Below the pieces are notes generated by a model. It was not told the DNA's origin, made no database searches, and was given only the letters and a program-made list of their open reading frames with translations. Shown here in pieces: positions 33,988 through 42,494 of a stretch of 64,000 nt of DNA; position 1 is the stretch's first letter, and each line of letters opens with the position of its first letter. Both the position numbers and the translations under genes were made by a program. The stretch comes from Psychrobacillus sp044762855 (GTDB lineage Bacteria > Bacillota > Bacilli > Bacillales_A > Planococcaceae), in assembly GCF_044762855.1 (NCBI RefSeq), contig NZ_JBIWFB010000005.1, positions 248,001 to 312,000 of the forward strand, read 5' to 3'.

Positions 33988-34911
33988 TTAAAAGTTAGAT
34001 TCAAACCAAATAGGTTTTACTAATTCAAAGTTCTTATGATCCTCCAATATCAATTCAATACTTTCTATAAATTTATCTAGCTGTTCCGGAGACTTTTTAA
34101 TGGACCAGACAACACTAGAAAAAATAACCATAGCAGAATAAATGGAATAAAGTCTCCAGAATTCTTCCGGTATATTATGCGCGAAATATCCTTCTATTTG
34201 GCCAACAGAAAAAGAAACACTGTCTTCCCTACTAGCTAAAGCAACTTTTACAAAGTCATGAAATGGATCTCCCCAATCAAAATTATCAAAATCAATGACA
34301 CCAGCATATTTTTTATCCTTCAATATTATATTTTCCAAATGAAAGTCATCATGTTGAAATTGATTTGGACGATTTTTTAAATAAGGATAATTGCTTTCTA
34401 TAAAACTCATAATCTTTTCATCATGATTAATTTTTATACCACATTTTTTGTATTCCATTAGATATCTATTATGTTTTTGAATAGATCTTTCATACCAACT
34501 TTTAATAGTAATCGGAGCTGGGTGTAAATGAATTCGTGCTAAATCTTTCCCTGCTTCTATTCCAATTTCATACTGTTCTTGCTCTTTGAAGGATCGTATT
34601 AAACTTTTGGCATCTTCCCCTGCCATATAAGAAAATATACTGTAACAAACACCAAGCTCCTTTAACATCCCAAAATCAATTGGTCTGGCAGAATGGACTT
34701 TATATTTTCTAATATCAGTTAAAATTTGAAACTCTTCCTTTTTTCTCTCATACTTATTCAGATCACTTATTCGCAACAAATATTTGTCCCCATTTTCATT
34801 TTCAACAACATATTTCTCATCAGGGGAATAACCTTTAGAAAGTTTAGTAACTCTAGTAGAATTGCGAAGAACCTTTATTTTATCTAACAGTATTTGAATA
34901 TTATCTTCCAT
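33988..34911 (-). CDS. aminoglycoside phosphotransferase-fold kinase
   Basis: 307 residues of the APH/choline kinase superfamily. The catalytic loop is QHDDFHLENIILKDKKYAGVIDFDNFDWGDPFHD: the HxDxxxxN and the metal-binding DFD are intact, so it should be an active kinase. The N-terminal lobe has the ATP-binding lysine region KYLLRISDLNKYERKKEEF. The substrate could be a small alcohol, a sugar or an antibiotic; sequence does not say. It lies 55 bases downstream of another APH-fold gene with little similarity, so they are not a recent duplication. Confidence 0.8.
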   Translation of the reverse strand: MEDNIQILLDKIKVLRNSTRVTKLSKGYSPDEKYVVENENGDKYLLRISDLNKYERKKEEFQILTDIRKYKVHSARPIDFGMLKELGVCYSIFSYMAGEDAKSLIRSFKEQEQYEIGIEAGKDLARIHLHPAPITIKSWYERSIQKHNRYLMEYKKCGIKINHDEKIMSFIESNYPYLKNRPNQFQHDDFHLENIILKDKKYAGVIDFDNFDWGDPFHDFVKVALASREDSVSFSVGQIEGYFAHNIPEEFWRLYSIYSAMVIFSSVVWSIKKSPEQLDKFIESIELILEDHKNFELVKPIWFESNF

Positions 34912-34966
34912 TATGCACCCCCAAATATTATCCTTACACTTTTCAAAACCTTGCTCTAGGTCATTA

Positions 34967-35950
34967 TTAAGGGATATTGGAAAATATTCCTTCTAAATCT
35001 TCCCAATTCTCGCCAACCCAAATGTTCTCTTCATTAAATCTCTTTATCGTGGATGAATGTTGCACTTTTGCAGGTCGAACCCATCCTGCTTCTTTCCACC
35101 AAGTTAATTTAATGGAACGTACTAATTTTTGGTTGGATAATTTTTGATATTCTCGATAGCCTTGCATAAACGCCGAAACTTTCTCCATATGTATCTGTTC
35201 ATTTTCAAGACAACACGATAAAATAGGTCTTGATATGTCAAATTCAGGATAAATAAAATTCATCCGATCAAAATCAAGAATGGCTGAGACTCGATTTGTT
35301 TCAAATAAAATGTTATCTACAAATAAGTCCCAATGCCCCCAGCCCTTTTCACATTGGGAGAAAATATCTATATCGTTACTTTCTAAAATTTTTCTTTGCA
35401 CTTCTAGATTCGAAAGTGTATTCGTACAATTAATACTCGACGCTTCTTTCCATCTTTCATGCCAATTTTTCATCATACTTTTCTTTGACCGAACATCCCA
35501 ATGCAATGGTAATTGAACTGTATTTTTGGAATTTAACATTTTATGCATCTGCCCAATTATCTTGCCTAGACTATACACTTGTTCCTCGTTTGCTGTTCCC
35601 GGCCGGATATTTCTTCCTTCACACAACTCCATTAACACAAAATGCTCACCGGATGAAGACTGTATGACATATTTTTCTTTATATGCGTATAGTTCAGGGC
35701 AAGGAATACCTTTACTATGTAACTTACTTTGATGACTTAGTGATGTTTCTAATCCCTGTATCATTTGTTCAGGGTAGCGGGTTTTATTATACTGTTTCAC
35801 AAAAAAATGACCTTTTTCCGTTTTTATTTTCCATTTCAAGTTCAAATAACCTAAGTCAATTGGAGAAAAGTCTAGAATATTAAACCCGAATTTACTTGTT
35901 ATTGTTTCAAAGATATCTTCCCTAATATCAATAGTAGAAAGAAGGGTCAT
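34967..35950 (-). CDS. second aminoglycoside phosphotransferase-fold protein
   Basis: 327 residues with the APH fold. The catalytic loop reads GHWDLFVDNILFETNRVSAILDFDRMNF, so HxD, N and DFD are kept, with Trp and Leu inside the loop unlike the upstream-numbered neighbour. The N-terminal KWKIKTEKGHFFVKQYNKTRYP lobe resembles CotS/YsxE-type or homoserine-kinase-type relatives (GKIIGQMHKMLNS). AGGAGG precedes ATG 35950. Possibly co-transcribed with the second kinase gene (33988-34911). Substrate unknown. Confidence 0.78.
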   Translation of the reverse strand: MTLLSTIDIREDIFETITSKFGFNILDFSPIDLGYLNLKWKIKTEKGHFFVKQYNKTRYPEQMIQGLETSLSHQSKLHSKGIPCPELYAYKEKYVIQSSSGEHFVLMELCEGRNIRPGTANEEQVYSLGKIIGQMHKMLNSKNTVQLPLHWDVRSKKSMMKNWHERWKEASSINCTNTLSNLEVQRKILESNDIDIFSQCEKGWGHWDLFVDNILFETNRVSAILDFDRMNFIYPEFDISRPILSCCLENEQIHMEKVSAFMQGYREYQKLSNQKLVRSIKLTWWKEAGWVRPAKVQHSSTIKRFNEENIWVGENWEDLEGIFSNIP

Positions 35951-35997
35951 TTATAGTTCCTCCTTTACCTCTTCACGAGTTTTAAAATAAACCTTGT

Positions 35998-36438
35998 TCA
36001 AGTACTTTGGAGACTATCAGATGTCTTATCTGTATATTTTTCTACATTTGAATAAGGAATCCCAGCTTCTATATAACTTCTAACTAATTTCCATTCTTTC
36101 TTGCTATTTTTTTTGAACGTCTGAAAAAACAAATTGGCTGTTTCTAAACGTTTTCCTTGAACAATCAAAGTAGTTGATAAAATAGCCATAGTTTCAGTTT
36201 CTCTTAAAGGAAGAATGGAAATTACATGAATGTTCCACTCTGCATTGTTTTCTTTGGCAAATTTAAAACCTTGTTCCCAACCCTTCAGTGACTCTTCATA
36301 GCCAAAATCAACTATCTCTCCTTGTGATATTTCTCTAGCTTCATAATCTTTCGATAGGATATTTTTCAAGTCTGTTAGAGATTACTCTCTCCAAATTTCT
36401 AAATAATTATCTAAAAATCCTGAAAATGAGTTATGCAT
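35998..36438 (-). pseudogene. NTF2/SnoaL-like gene interrupted by an in-frame TAA
   Basis: A full-length reading frame begins at ATG 36438 behind AGGAG, and reads MHNSFSGFLDNYLEIWRE, then TAA (36384-36382), then SLTDLKNILSKDYEAREISQ and on to a normal stop at 35998. There is no frameshift. FLDNYLEIW...LTDLKNILSKDYEARE is the typical opening of NTF2/SnoaL-like proteins (DUF4440 style), so the two parts belong together. The second part alone would have to start at TTG 36369 without a ribosome site and would lack the first helix. It is therefore either a nonsense-mutated gene or one that needs readthrough. Confidence 0.75.
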
Positions 36439-36574
36439 AAAAAAACTCCTTAAATGTATTTATAGGTACAATTCTATATAAAAAGAAATATTCCTTTATT
36501 AAACTAGACGCACCGAAAAACGATTAATACATAATCCACCATTCATCACAGTGGAATTCTATCTTATACTCACA

Positions 36575-37444
36575 TCATGGTGTTTTTCCATATCTTTCAA
36601 TAATAAAGTCAATGAAATATTTGCTTGCTATTGGCAATACTTTTTTATCCTGATAGGCAAGACTGATTGTCCGGATAACAACTGGGGAGATTTCTTTGGT
36701 GATAATATTGTATGGGCATCTACTGAGAACAAGCTTGGGTAAAATGGAAATGCCAAGTCCCTGTTCAATCATAGACATAATTGAATAATCATCATGTACT
36801 CGATATTGAATATTAGGTTCTAAATTGTGTTGTTTAAAGATAGTTAATGGTTCACTTATTTCTCCCTCATCTAAAAGAATGTAAGGTCCTTCCGTTAAAT
36901 CTTTCAAAGTAACTTTTTCGGCAGCTGCTAGAGGATGAGCAGCCGGTAATACAGCAAGCATGTCATCTTCTTCCAAGGGAATGGTAGTCAAATTGGACAC
37001 AGAGTTTGGATTCACAAAGCCAAAATCTACGCTCCCCTCCTTGATCCAATTTGAAATATCGGTGTATTCCCCTTGATGTAATTCAAATTGAACAGCTGGA
37101 TATTGCTCCTTAAAATCTTTCATTAAAACTGGTAACCAGTGACATGACACACTAGAAAAAGTTCCAATTCGAATAAGACCGCTATGCAGACCCACCATCT
37201 CTTTGTGCTTTTCTAACAATTTTCTATGGGAATTATAAATATTCTTAATATATGGGAAAAATTCCTCCCCATCAGGTGTCAAAGTAATACCAGATCGCGA
37301 GCGTAAAATAAGCGTTGTAGAGAGTTCTTCTTCCAATGAATGCACCATTTGGCTAATGGACGATTGAGTATAACCTAGCGCCTCAGCTGCTTTCGTAAAA
37401 CTGCCCGTTTCAATAGCTTTGATAAAAGCATAATACATATTCAA
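36575..37444 (-). CDS. LysR-family transcriptional regulator
   Basis: 289 residues. Helix-turn-helix: MYYAFIKAIETGSFTKAAEALGYTQSSISQMVHSLEEELSTTLILRSRSGITLTPDGEEF. Effector domain: SGLIRIGTFSSVSCHWLPVLMKDFKEQYPAVQFELHQGEY. It is divergent from the DMT exporter and NAD(P)H oxidoreductase genes, 125 bases away, and probably controls them. The effector is unknown. Confidence 0.88.
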   Translation of the reverse strand: MNMYYAFIKAIETGSFTKAAEALGYTQSSISQMVHSLEEELSTTLILRSRSGITLTPDGEEFFPYIKNIYNSHRKLLEKHKEMVGLHSGLIRIGTFSSVSCHWLPVLMKDFKEQYPAVQFELHQGEYTDISNWIKEGSVDFGFVNPNSVSNLTTIPLEEDDMLAVLPAAHPLAAAEKVTLKDLTEGPYILLDEGEISEPLTIFKQHNLEPNIQYRVHDDYSIMSMIEQGLGISILPKLVLSRCPYNIITKEISPVVIRTISLAYQDKKVLPIASKYFIDFIIERYGKTP

Positions 37445-37569
37445 TTATATAAACCCCTTCACATTAGAATATCTAATAGTTCCATTATAAATATTCGTTT
37501 TATTAATGCAAATATCGATGTTACGATAAGGATAAGATTTAAAGAAATAGAGAAAAGGGGGAATTGCTT

Positions 37570-38448
37570 ATGATGACACAGCGGCAAGCAAACTGGATGT
37601 TAGCTTCGGTTTCAGCGGCTTGGGGAGCATCTTATATATTTATGAAACTCCTTGTAGATGAAATTCCACCTATAACAATTGTCGCATTACGATTCGGTAT
37701 AGCATTTATCGTTATGCTAGCAATATTCTTCCAAAAATTAATACATGTAGATGCAAAAACATTGAAGTATAGTGCGATTGTAGGTGCTCTACTATGCGGT
37801 ATTTTCATTGCTCTTATGTATGGCGTCAAAAACACGACTGCTTCTACGGCAGGGTTTCTTACGAGTACAACCGTTATTCTCGTTCCCGTTTTACAAATTT
37901 TCATTACACGGAAAATACCCGATAAAAAAATTGTCTGTGGCGTTCTGATTGTTACGACCGGTTTAGCAGCCCTACTCGTTGGGGATGATTTCAATATAGC
38001 ATCTGGCGCGTTTCTTTGTTTAGTAGCCGCCTTCCTATATGCAGTCCATATTATCATAACAAATCGTTTCGTTGGTGAAGTGGATGCCTTACAGCTTGGG
38101 ATTTATCAATTGGGATTCGCCACTCTTTTCGCTGCGACTGGAACTTTTATATTCGAAACACCTGTCTTGCCGAATAGCGCAGTTCATTGGCTATCAATAC
38201 TTGGACTGGCACTCATTTGTTCCGCTTACGGCTTTGTCATGCAGCCTATTGCCCAAAAGTATACGACACCTGAAAGTGCAGGTTTTCTTTTTTCACTAGA
38301 ACCCATTTTTTCAGCTATACTTGCATTCATCTTTCTACATGAAAACATGGGGCTACAAGGCTATTTTGGTGCCTTGGTCATTTTAGCTGGCGTTCTCATA
38401 GCAAATGCTACATCCAAAAAACAACCTGAAACGAAATTTCAATCATAA
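37570..38448 (+). CDS. EamA/DMT superfamily transporter
   Basis: 292 residues, ten hydrophobic segments in two EamA repeats. WMLASVSAAWGASYIFMKLLVDEIPPITIVALRFGIAF is the usual first repeat; ESAGFLFSLEPIFSAILAFIFLHENMGLQGYFGALVILAGVLI is the ninth and tenth helix motif. ATG 37570 follows GGGGG; an in-frame TTG six bases earlier is inside the ribosome-site region. It is divergent from a LysR gene and 24 bases before an oxidoreductase gene, which suggests an efflux-plus-detoxification unit. Confidence 0.87.
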   Translation: MMTQRQANWMLASVSAAWGASYIFMKLLVDEIPPITIVALRFGIAFIVMLAIFFQKLIHVDAKTLKYSAIVGALLCGIFIALMYGVKNTTASTAGFLTSTTVILVPVLQIFITRKIPDKKIVCGVLIVTTGLAALLVGDDFNIASGAFLCLVAAFLYAVHIIITNRFVGEVDALQLGIYQLGFATLFAATGTFIFETPVLPNSAVHWLSILGLALICSAYGFVMQPIAQKYTTPESAGFLFSLEPIFSAILAFIFLHENMGLQGYFGALVILAGVLIANATSKKQPETKFQS

Positions 38449-38472
38449 AGATAAATTATAGGAGATGAACTC

Positions 38473-39183
38473 ATGAATATATTAATCGTTTACGCGCATC
38501 CAGAACCAAAATCCTTTAATGGTGCTTTAAAAGATCTTGCTGTCTCCGAATTAACATCCTTAGGACATCAAGTCAAAGTATCTGATTTATATGCGATGAA
38601 TTTTAAAGCTGTTGCTGATCAAGACGACTTTCAATCTCTTCAGAATGAAGAATTTTTGAAATATGCAGTCGAACAAAAACATGCATCGAAGACAGGGAGT
38701 TTCTCTCCAGATATTCAAGCAGAGCAAGAAAAACTTCTTTGGGCAGATTTCATCATTTTTCAATTTCCTATTTGGTGGTATTCCGTCCCTGCTATTTTAA
38801 AAGGTTGGTTTGATCGAGTATTTGCATCTGGCTTTATTTATTCAAGAGATAATAGATATGATACTGGTGGACTCAAAGGTAGAAAAGCGATGCTGTCCGC
38901 TACAACGGGCTCTCCTAAACATGCGTATACTCCGTACGGAATGGACGGTGATATTCATGAGAAAATCCTTTATCATATTAATCACGGAATGCTTTACTTT
39001 GCCGGCTTGGAACCTGTCGAACCATTTATTGCATGGACGCCATCACATCTTGAAGAAGACCGAAAGCAATACTTAGAAGAATATAAAAGACTTTTATGCA
39101 ATCTGTCGGAAATCCCTTCTATTCCATATCATCCTACTAGTCATTATGACGAAGATCATCAATTAAAAAAGGAGTATAGATGA
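38473..39183 (+). CDS. NAD(P)H:quinone oxidoreductase-type flavoprotein
   Basis: 236 residues of the NQO1/MdaB flavodoxin-like family: ILIVYAHPEPKSFNGALKDLAVSELTSLGHQVKVSDLYAMNF at the N-terminus, LLWADFIIFQFPIWWYSVPAILKGWFDRVFASGFIY around the FAD site and a GGLKGRKAMLSATTGS loop. Such enzymes make two-electron reductions of quinones or nitro compounds. It is in one operon with the DMT exporter, under the divergent LysR regulator. Start at ATG after TAGGAGATG. Confidence 0.87.
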   Translation: MNILIVYAHPEPKSFNGALKDLAVSELTSLGHQVKVSDLYAMNFKAVADQDDFQSLQNEEFLKYAVEQKHASKTGSFSPDIQAEQEKLLWADFIIFQFPIWWYSVPAILKGWFDRVFASGFIYSRDNRYDTGGLKGRKAMLSATTGSPKHAYTPYGMDGDIHEKILYHINHGMLYFAGLEPVEPFIAWTPSHLEEDRKQYLEEYKRLLCNLSEIPSIPYHPTSHYDEDHQLKKEYR

Positions 39184-39230
39184 TACTAAGGGACTTTTTT
39201 AAGATTTTTATAGTATAGAATTTTTCAATC

Positions 39231-39271
39231 AAAAGTCTAATTCCTCGCTAAACTATAGGGATTAGACTTTT
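39231..39271. terminator. bidirectional terminator
   Basis: AAAAGTCTAAT / ATTAGACTTTT stem with an inner CCT/AGG pair. It separates the plus-strand oxidoreductase from the convergent P-loop kinase-like gene. Confidence 0.8.
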
Positions 39272-39324
39272 AAAATATTGAAAATCACCATATTGTATGG
39301 TTCCTTAATTGGCTGTAGACAATC

Positions 39325-39840
39325 TTAAAATTCTGCTTTAACTTTTTCTAAAAAATGCCGAACTTCTCTCGGAGATTTAAAAATAATGACTTTTTTATCA
39401 TCAGGCAATTGTTCTAGTTTCTTAAATACAATCGGTTTCTTTGTTTTTGGATAATCCCAAACCCACTTCAAAAAATTAAAATCCAGCCTTTCATTGACAC
39501 CCTCTGCCATATCCGGTCTCGATTTTCCACGGTACTGAATCATCCGTTTAAAAACCCTATAGAGACATATTACTCTATTAATATCAACAAGGATGATAGT
39601 GTCTGCTGCATTCAGTCTTATATCCATTGTACCGTTATAATTCCCGTCAATTATCCATTGATCTTTATTTACTAATTCATTTTGAACCTTTATTTGCTCT
39701 TCTTTTGAAGTTGGGGTCCAATTTGGTTTCCACAACAGTGCATCTAAATGATAGACTTCTATGTTCAATTTTTGCCCTAACTGACGTGCGAGAGTCGACT
39801 TCCCTGCCCCTCCTGAACCAATTAATGCAATCTTTTTCAC
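39325..39840 (-). CDS. P-loop kinase-like protein (topology modulation protein family)
   Basis: 171 residues. Walker A is ALIGSGGAGKSTLARQLG; HLDALLWKPNWTPTSKEEQ and WIIDGNYNGTMDIRLNAADTIILVDI follow, the pattern of the FlaR/'DNA topology modulation' kinases, which resemble shikimate and adenylate kinases. The true substrate of this group is not established. Separated from the MFS gene by about 100 bases; both read on the minus strand. Confidence 0.82.
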   Translation of the reverse strand: MKKIALIGSGGAGKSTLARQLGQKLNIEVYHLDALLWKPNWTPTSKEEQIKVQNELVNKDQWIIDGNYNGTMDIRLNAADTIILVDINRVICLYRVFKRMIQYRGKSRPDMAEGVNERLDFNFLKWVWDYPKTKKPIVFKKLEQLPDDKKVIIFKSPREVRHFLEKVKAEF

Positions 39841-39946
39841 TGTATGTCACCTCTTTATGTATTTTTTTAATAGCCTTAGAAGTAAATAGATGGGGCTGGT
39901 CGCACTCACTACCCCACCTATTCGTCCTTGATATCACTATTGCCCA

Positions 39947-41170
39947 TTAACTAAAACCTTTTTTAAAATATTCCTTCCGTTTTGCCCCAATTACAGCTTT
40001 CCACGCCAATAACCCTAAAAAGAAGAAACCAAATGATCCTATCAATCCGACCAGACGAATCGAAGTTAATTCAGCAGCTAAACCTATCAAAATTGTTAAT
40101 ACAACAACAAAACCTGCTTCCACAACACTGAAGATGCTTCCGAACCTTCCCATCATCTTCACAGGGACATGATTTTGGTAGAAAGTTAAATAGCCTGTAT
40201 TTGCAAAGGTTACCGAAAACCCAATTAAAAATACACCCGGCACTGCACTAATAAAGCCACTTGAACTATAAAATACGATATAACCGATTGCGGTAAAAAT
40301 AGTACCATAACCTATTAATAGATTAACTGCAAGCTGTTTTGAAAACACTGAATTAATAATCGATCCTATTATAATCCCTGTCCCAAAAACACTTAGTAAA
40401 AACCCATAATTAGTATCTGATATGGAAAGCACTCCTTTTGCATAAGCTGCTTCAAGTGAATCAATAGCAGTCATGAATATAGAGGTACCGCTAAATAACA
40501 AATAAACTTTTGTAATATAGGCATAGTTTTTACTAAAATTAAAAATAACCAGAAAATCACTTTTTATCATATCCCAAGTGAATCTTTGTTCCTCCGTCTC
40601 TTTAGATGTTGAATCAACATTAGGTAGCATCATAAGTATACATGCCGAAGATAATAGAGCAGCCGCATTCACATAAATTGCAGTATAAGGGGTCCCCATC
40701 CAAAATAAAAGACCAGCAACTGCAGGGCCAATGAGAGAACCACAAGAATTAATAAAACTACGTAGTGCATTAAAACGTTGCCGATTTTCCTCAGGTATTA
40801 GTTTAGTCATATAAACCATTGATGTAGGTTGAAAAATAGTACTTCCTATATTAATGACAAAGGCTAGTATATAGACATATATAAGGGAAGGTAACAATGG
40901 AATAGACGCAATACATAGCGCTCGGAAAATATCTAATCCGACCATCATTCTTCGTGTGTTTACCCGATCTATTAAACTACCTGCCCAACCATTCGTACAT
41001 ATTGTTGCAATGGGACCTAGTATATACAATAAAGCAATTGCAAGCGGAGATCCTGTTTCATTCAAAATAATTAAATTTAATGCGATTAAGTAAACCCATG
41101 CCCCCACATTTGAAACGCCTATACCTGCTAATAACAGGAAAGGATACTTCCAGCTCCCCATATTCACCAC
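39947..41170 (-). CDS. MFS transporter under a T-box leader
   Basis: 407 residues with 12 hydrophobic segments. The motif GSLIDRVNTRRMMVGLDIFRAL between segments 2 and 3 and the SMVYMTKLIPEENRQRFNALRSFINSCGSLIGPAVAGLLFW segment mark the DHA-type exporter branch (MFS_3/EntS-like). Exporters of this type move drugs or siderophores. Its leader is a complete T-box, so expression should rise when one particular tRNA is uncharged. This points to an amino-acid-related substrate, which sequence comparison alone would not suggest. The ATG at 41170 is preceded by AATAGGAGTGG. Confidence 0.85.
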   Translation of the reverse strand: MVNMGSWKYPFLLLAGIGVSNVGAWVYLIALNLIILNETGSPLAIALLYILGPIATICTNGWAGSLIDRVNTRRMMVGLDIFRALCIASIPLLPSLIYVYILAFVINIGSTIFQPTSMVYMTKLIPEENRQRFNALRSFINSCGSLIGPAVAGLLFWMGTPYTAIYVNAAALLSSACILMMLPNVDSTSKETEEQRFTWDMIKSDFLVIFNFSKNYAYITKVYLLFSGTSIFMTAIDSLEAAYAKGVLSISDTNYGFLLSVFGTGIIIGSIINSVFSKQLAVNLLIGYGTIFTAIGYIVFYSSSGFISAVPGVFLIGFSVTFANTGYLTFYQNHVPVKMMGRFGSIFSVVEAGFVVVLTILIGLAAELTSIRLVGLIGSFGFFFLGLLAWKAVIGAKRKEYFKKGFS

Positions 41171-41198
41171 TCCTATTTTATTTTTAGTAAAACAAAAT

Positions 41199-41495
41199 AA
41201 AAAAACTCACCCCCAAGATATATATCTTGGGGGCGAGTCATTTCGCGGTGCCACCCCAGTTCACTTCCACATTGCTGCAGAAACCTTATCGAGTACGGCT
41301 TTGTGAATAAATCACCTACGATACTCTATCTCGTTAACGTGAGAATACGTTACATCATCATTGTTCCAATTAAACAAATCCAATGTACAGCTCCAAGTCT
41401 TGTTTCAACACATTTCCTATCCCTCTTTTTCAGCGAGCAGAGGTCTCTGTAGATAATCCGTGTGTTTACTCTTCTTTTCACAGCTTTTGATATCG
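41199..41495 (-). promoter_or_regulatory. T-box riboswitch leader
   Basis: On the minus strand: Stem I start AGAAGAGTA (41475-41467), the specifier-side helix AACACA/TGTGTT (41466-41461 with 41412-41407), the specifier-loop 3' strand GAAACAAGA (41406-41398), the T-box GGGTGGCACCGCG (41256-41244), and a terminator (41237-41199) with arms CTCGCCCCCAAGATA and TATCTTGGGGGTGAG plus seven Ts. These parts in this order define a T-box that reads tRNA charging. The loop triplet immediately after GAA is ACA, but the TGGC bulge predicts a tRNA with discriminator G, so specificity is unresolved. Confidence 0.92.
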
Positions 41496-41853
41496 ATTTT
41501 AATAAATCCTATATTATTTCGAACTAAAATTCAATACAAAAAAGAAAATATTTTTTTATCCCTTACAGAATTCATTTACACCTTTAGCATTTAGCTCTTT
41601 CTTATTCTATTAAACATGCCTTTAAAACATTTTCCTAAAATTGTAGTTCCAATATAACGTCAGTTATTCATGTAGTAGATTAACAAAAATTAAATTTTAT
41701 CATTAACTATTTGTTTATAAATCACTGTATTAGCCTTGTCGGGCAAAGTAAAAGCTCATAGTATATATAGACTTCTAATTTAAAAAAAGTCACTAATGTT
41801 CCTCTTTAACTATGTTATGAGGTTCAAAAATAACTATAAAAGGGGGGATAAAC

Positions 41854-42072
41854 ATGCGTGATTACAATGGAGATAGAGAGAGAGATATTGAAGTAATCGT
41901 TAATCCAGTTATTAACAATGTCGATACTCAAGTACAAGCTCAGTTGCAAGCTCAATTTGAGGCACAAGCACAATTCCAAGCCCAATTACAAGCTCAGTTT
42001 GAAGCTCAGGCTCAATTACAAGCTCAGATTCAAGCTCAATTGCAAGCAATTATTGATCTGCTATTAACTTAA
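41854..42072 (+). CDS. small Gln/Ala repeat protein A, family not recognised
   Basis: 72 residues. An acidic/basic head (MRDYNGDRERD) leads to IEVIVNPVINNVDTQ, then residues 26-65 alternate strictly between a polar residue (Gln, twice Glu) and a nonpolar one (Ala, Leu, Phe, Val or Ile): 20 pairs without a break. The tail is IIDLLLT. No signal peptide, Cys or transmembrane segment. The ribosome site AGGGGGG and ATG at 41854 are clear, so it is translated. Strict alternation favours a beta strand with two faces, as in amyloid or beta-solenoid cores, but an extended helix cannot be excluded. A CATA-N3-TA string at 41757-41765 could be a sporulation -10 box; the -35 is not convincing. Confidence 0.75.
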   Translation: MRDYNGDRERDIEVIVNPVINNVDTQVQAQLQAQFEAQAQFQAQLQAQFEAQAQLQAQIQAQLQAIIDLLLT

Positions 42073-42340
42073 TAATAATTGCTAAATTAACTGAAACCAA
42101 ACTCTTTATAGGAGGTGACTATTAATGGCAGAAAATTATTGTAATCGTTGGCAAAATCAAAGAAATGAATACCCTAGAATTAGAGTTGAGGTAAACCCAG
42201 AAATTACGAACCGTGACACGCAAGCACAAGCTCAATTTGAAGCACAAGCTCAGTTACAAGCTCAATTGCAAGCTCAATTTGAAGCGCAAGCTCAGTTACA
42301 AGCTCAATTCGAAGCTCAGCTCCAAGCTCAATTGCAAGCA
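41929..42340 (+). repeat. two coding arrays of CAAGCT-type repeats
   Basis: The arrays at 41929-42048 and 42221-42340 are each 120 bases, encoding 20 residue pairs. The commonest unit is CAAGCTCA(A/G) followed by TT(G/A/T/C), giving a loose 12-base period, with GAA/GAG codons replacing CAA at intervals. Repeats of this sort are prone to slippage, so array length may vary between strains; equal length in both genes is therefore striking. Confidence 0.8.
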
Positions 42341-42370
42341 ATCGTTGAATTGATCAGCAGAAGAGGATAA
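42125..42370 (+). CDS. small Gln/Ala repeat protein B, paralogue of the preceding gene
   Basis: 81 residues. The head contains Tyr, Trp, Arg and one Cys (MAENYCNRWQNQRNEYP), then IRVEVNPEITNRDTQ, which matches the neighbour's motif I-x-V-x-V-N-P-x-I-x-N-x-D-T-Q. Residues 33-72 again give exactly 20 polar/nonpolar pairs, followed by IVELISRRG. GGAGGTG precedes ATG 42125. The heads and tails have diverged while repeat length and head motif are kept, which argues for selection on both. A perfect 15-base-pair terminator lies 38 bases after the stop, so the two genes form a short operon. I do not recognise the family. Confidence 0.75.
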   Translation: MAENYCNRWQNQRNEYPRIRVEVNPEITNRDTQAQAQFEAQAQLQAQLQAQFEAQAQLQAQFEAQLQAQLQAIVELISRRG

Positions 42371-42408
42371 AATCAATCAAATTAGAGAACATCTTTTAAA
42401 CAACAAAA

Positions 42409-42443
42409 AAAGACTACTAAATTGCTCTCCAATTTAGTAGTCT
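42409..42443. terminator. bidirectional terminator
   Basis: AAGACTACTAAATTG / CAATTTAGTAGTCTT, a perfect 15-base-pair stem with a five-base loop. It ends the repeat-protein operon and the convergent ABC importer operon. Confidence 0.85.
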
Positions 42444-42494
42444 TCATATATTCTGTTTAGATTGCATAACCTGGCAGAACAGTTACCCTCTATT

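Noticed and set aside
37632..38057. 141-residue reading frame opposite the DMT exporter gene
   Set aside because: Shadow of the exporter on the other strand; no ribosome site and no protein-like composition.
41929..42340. CRISPR-like array
   Set aside because: The repeats are coding, have no spacers, and stay in frame within two genes.
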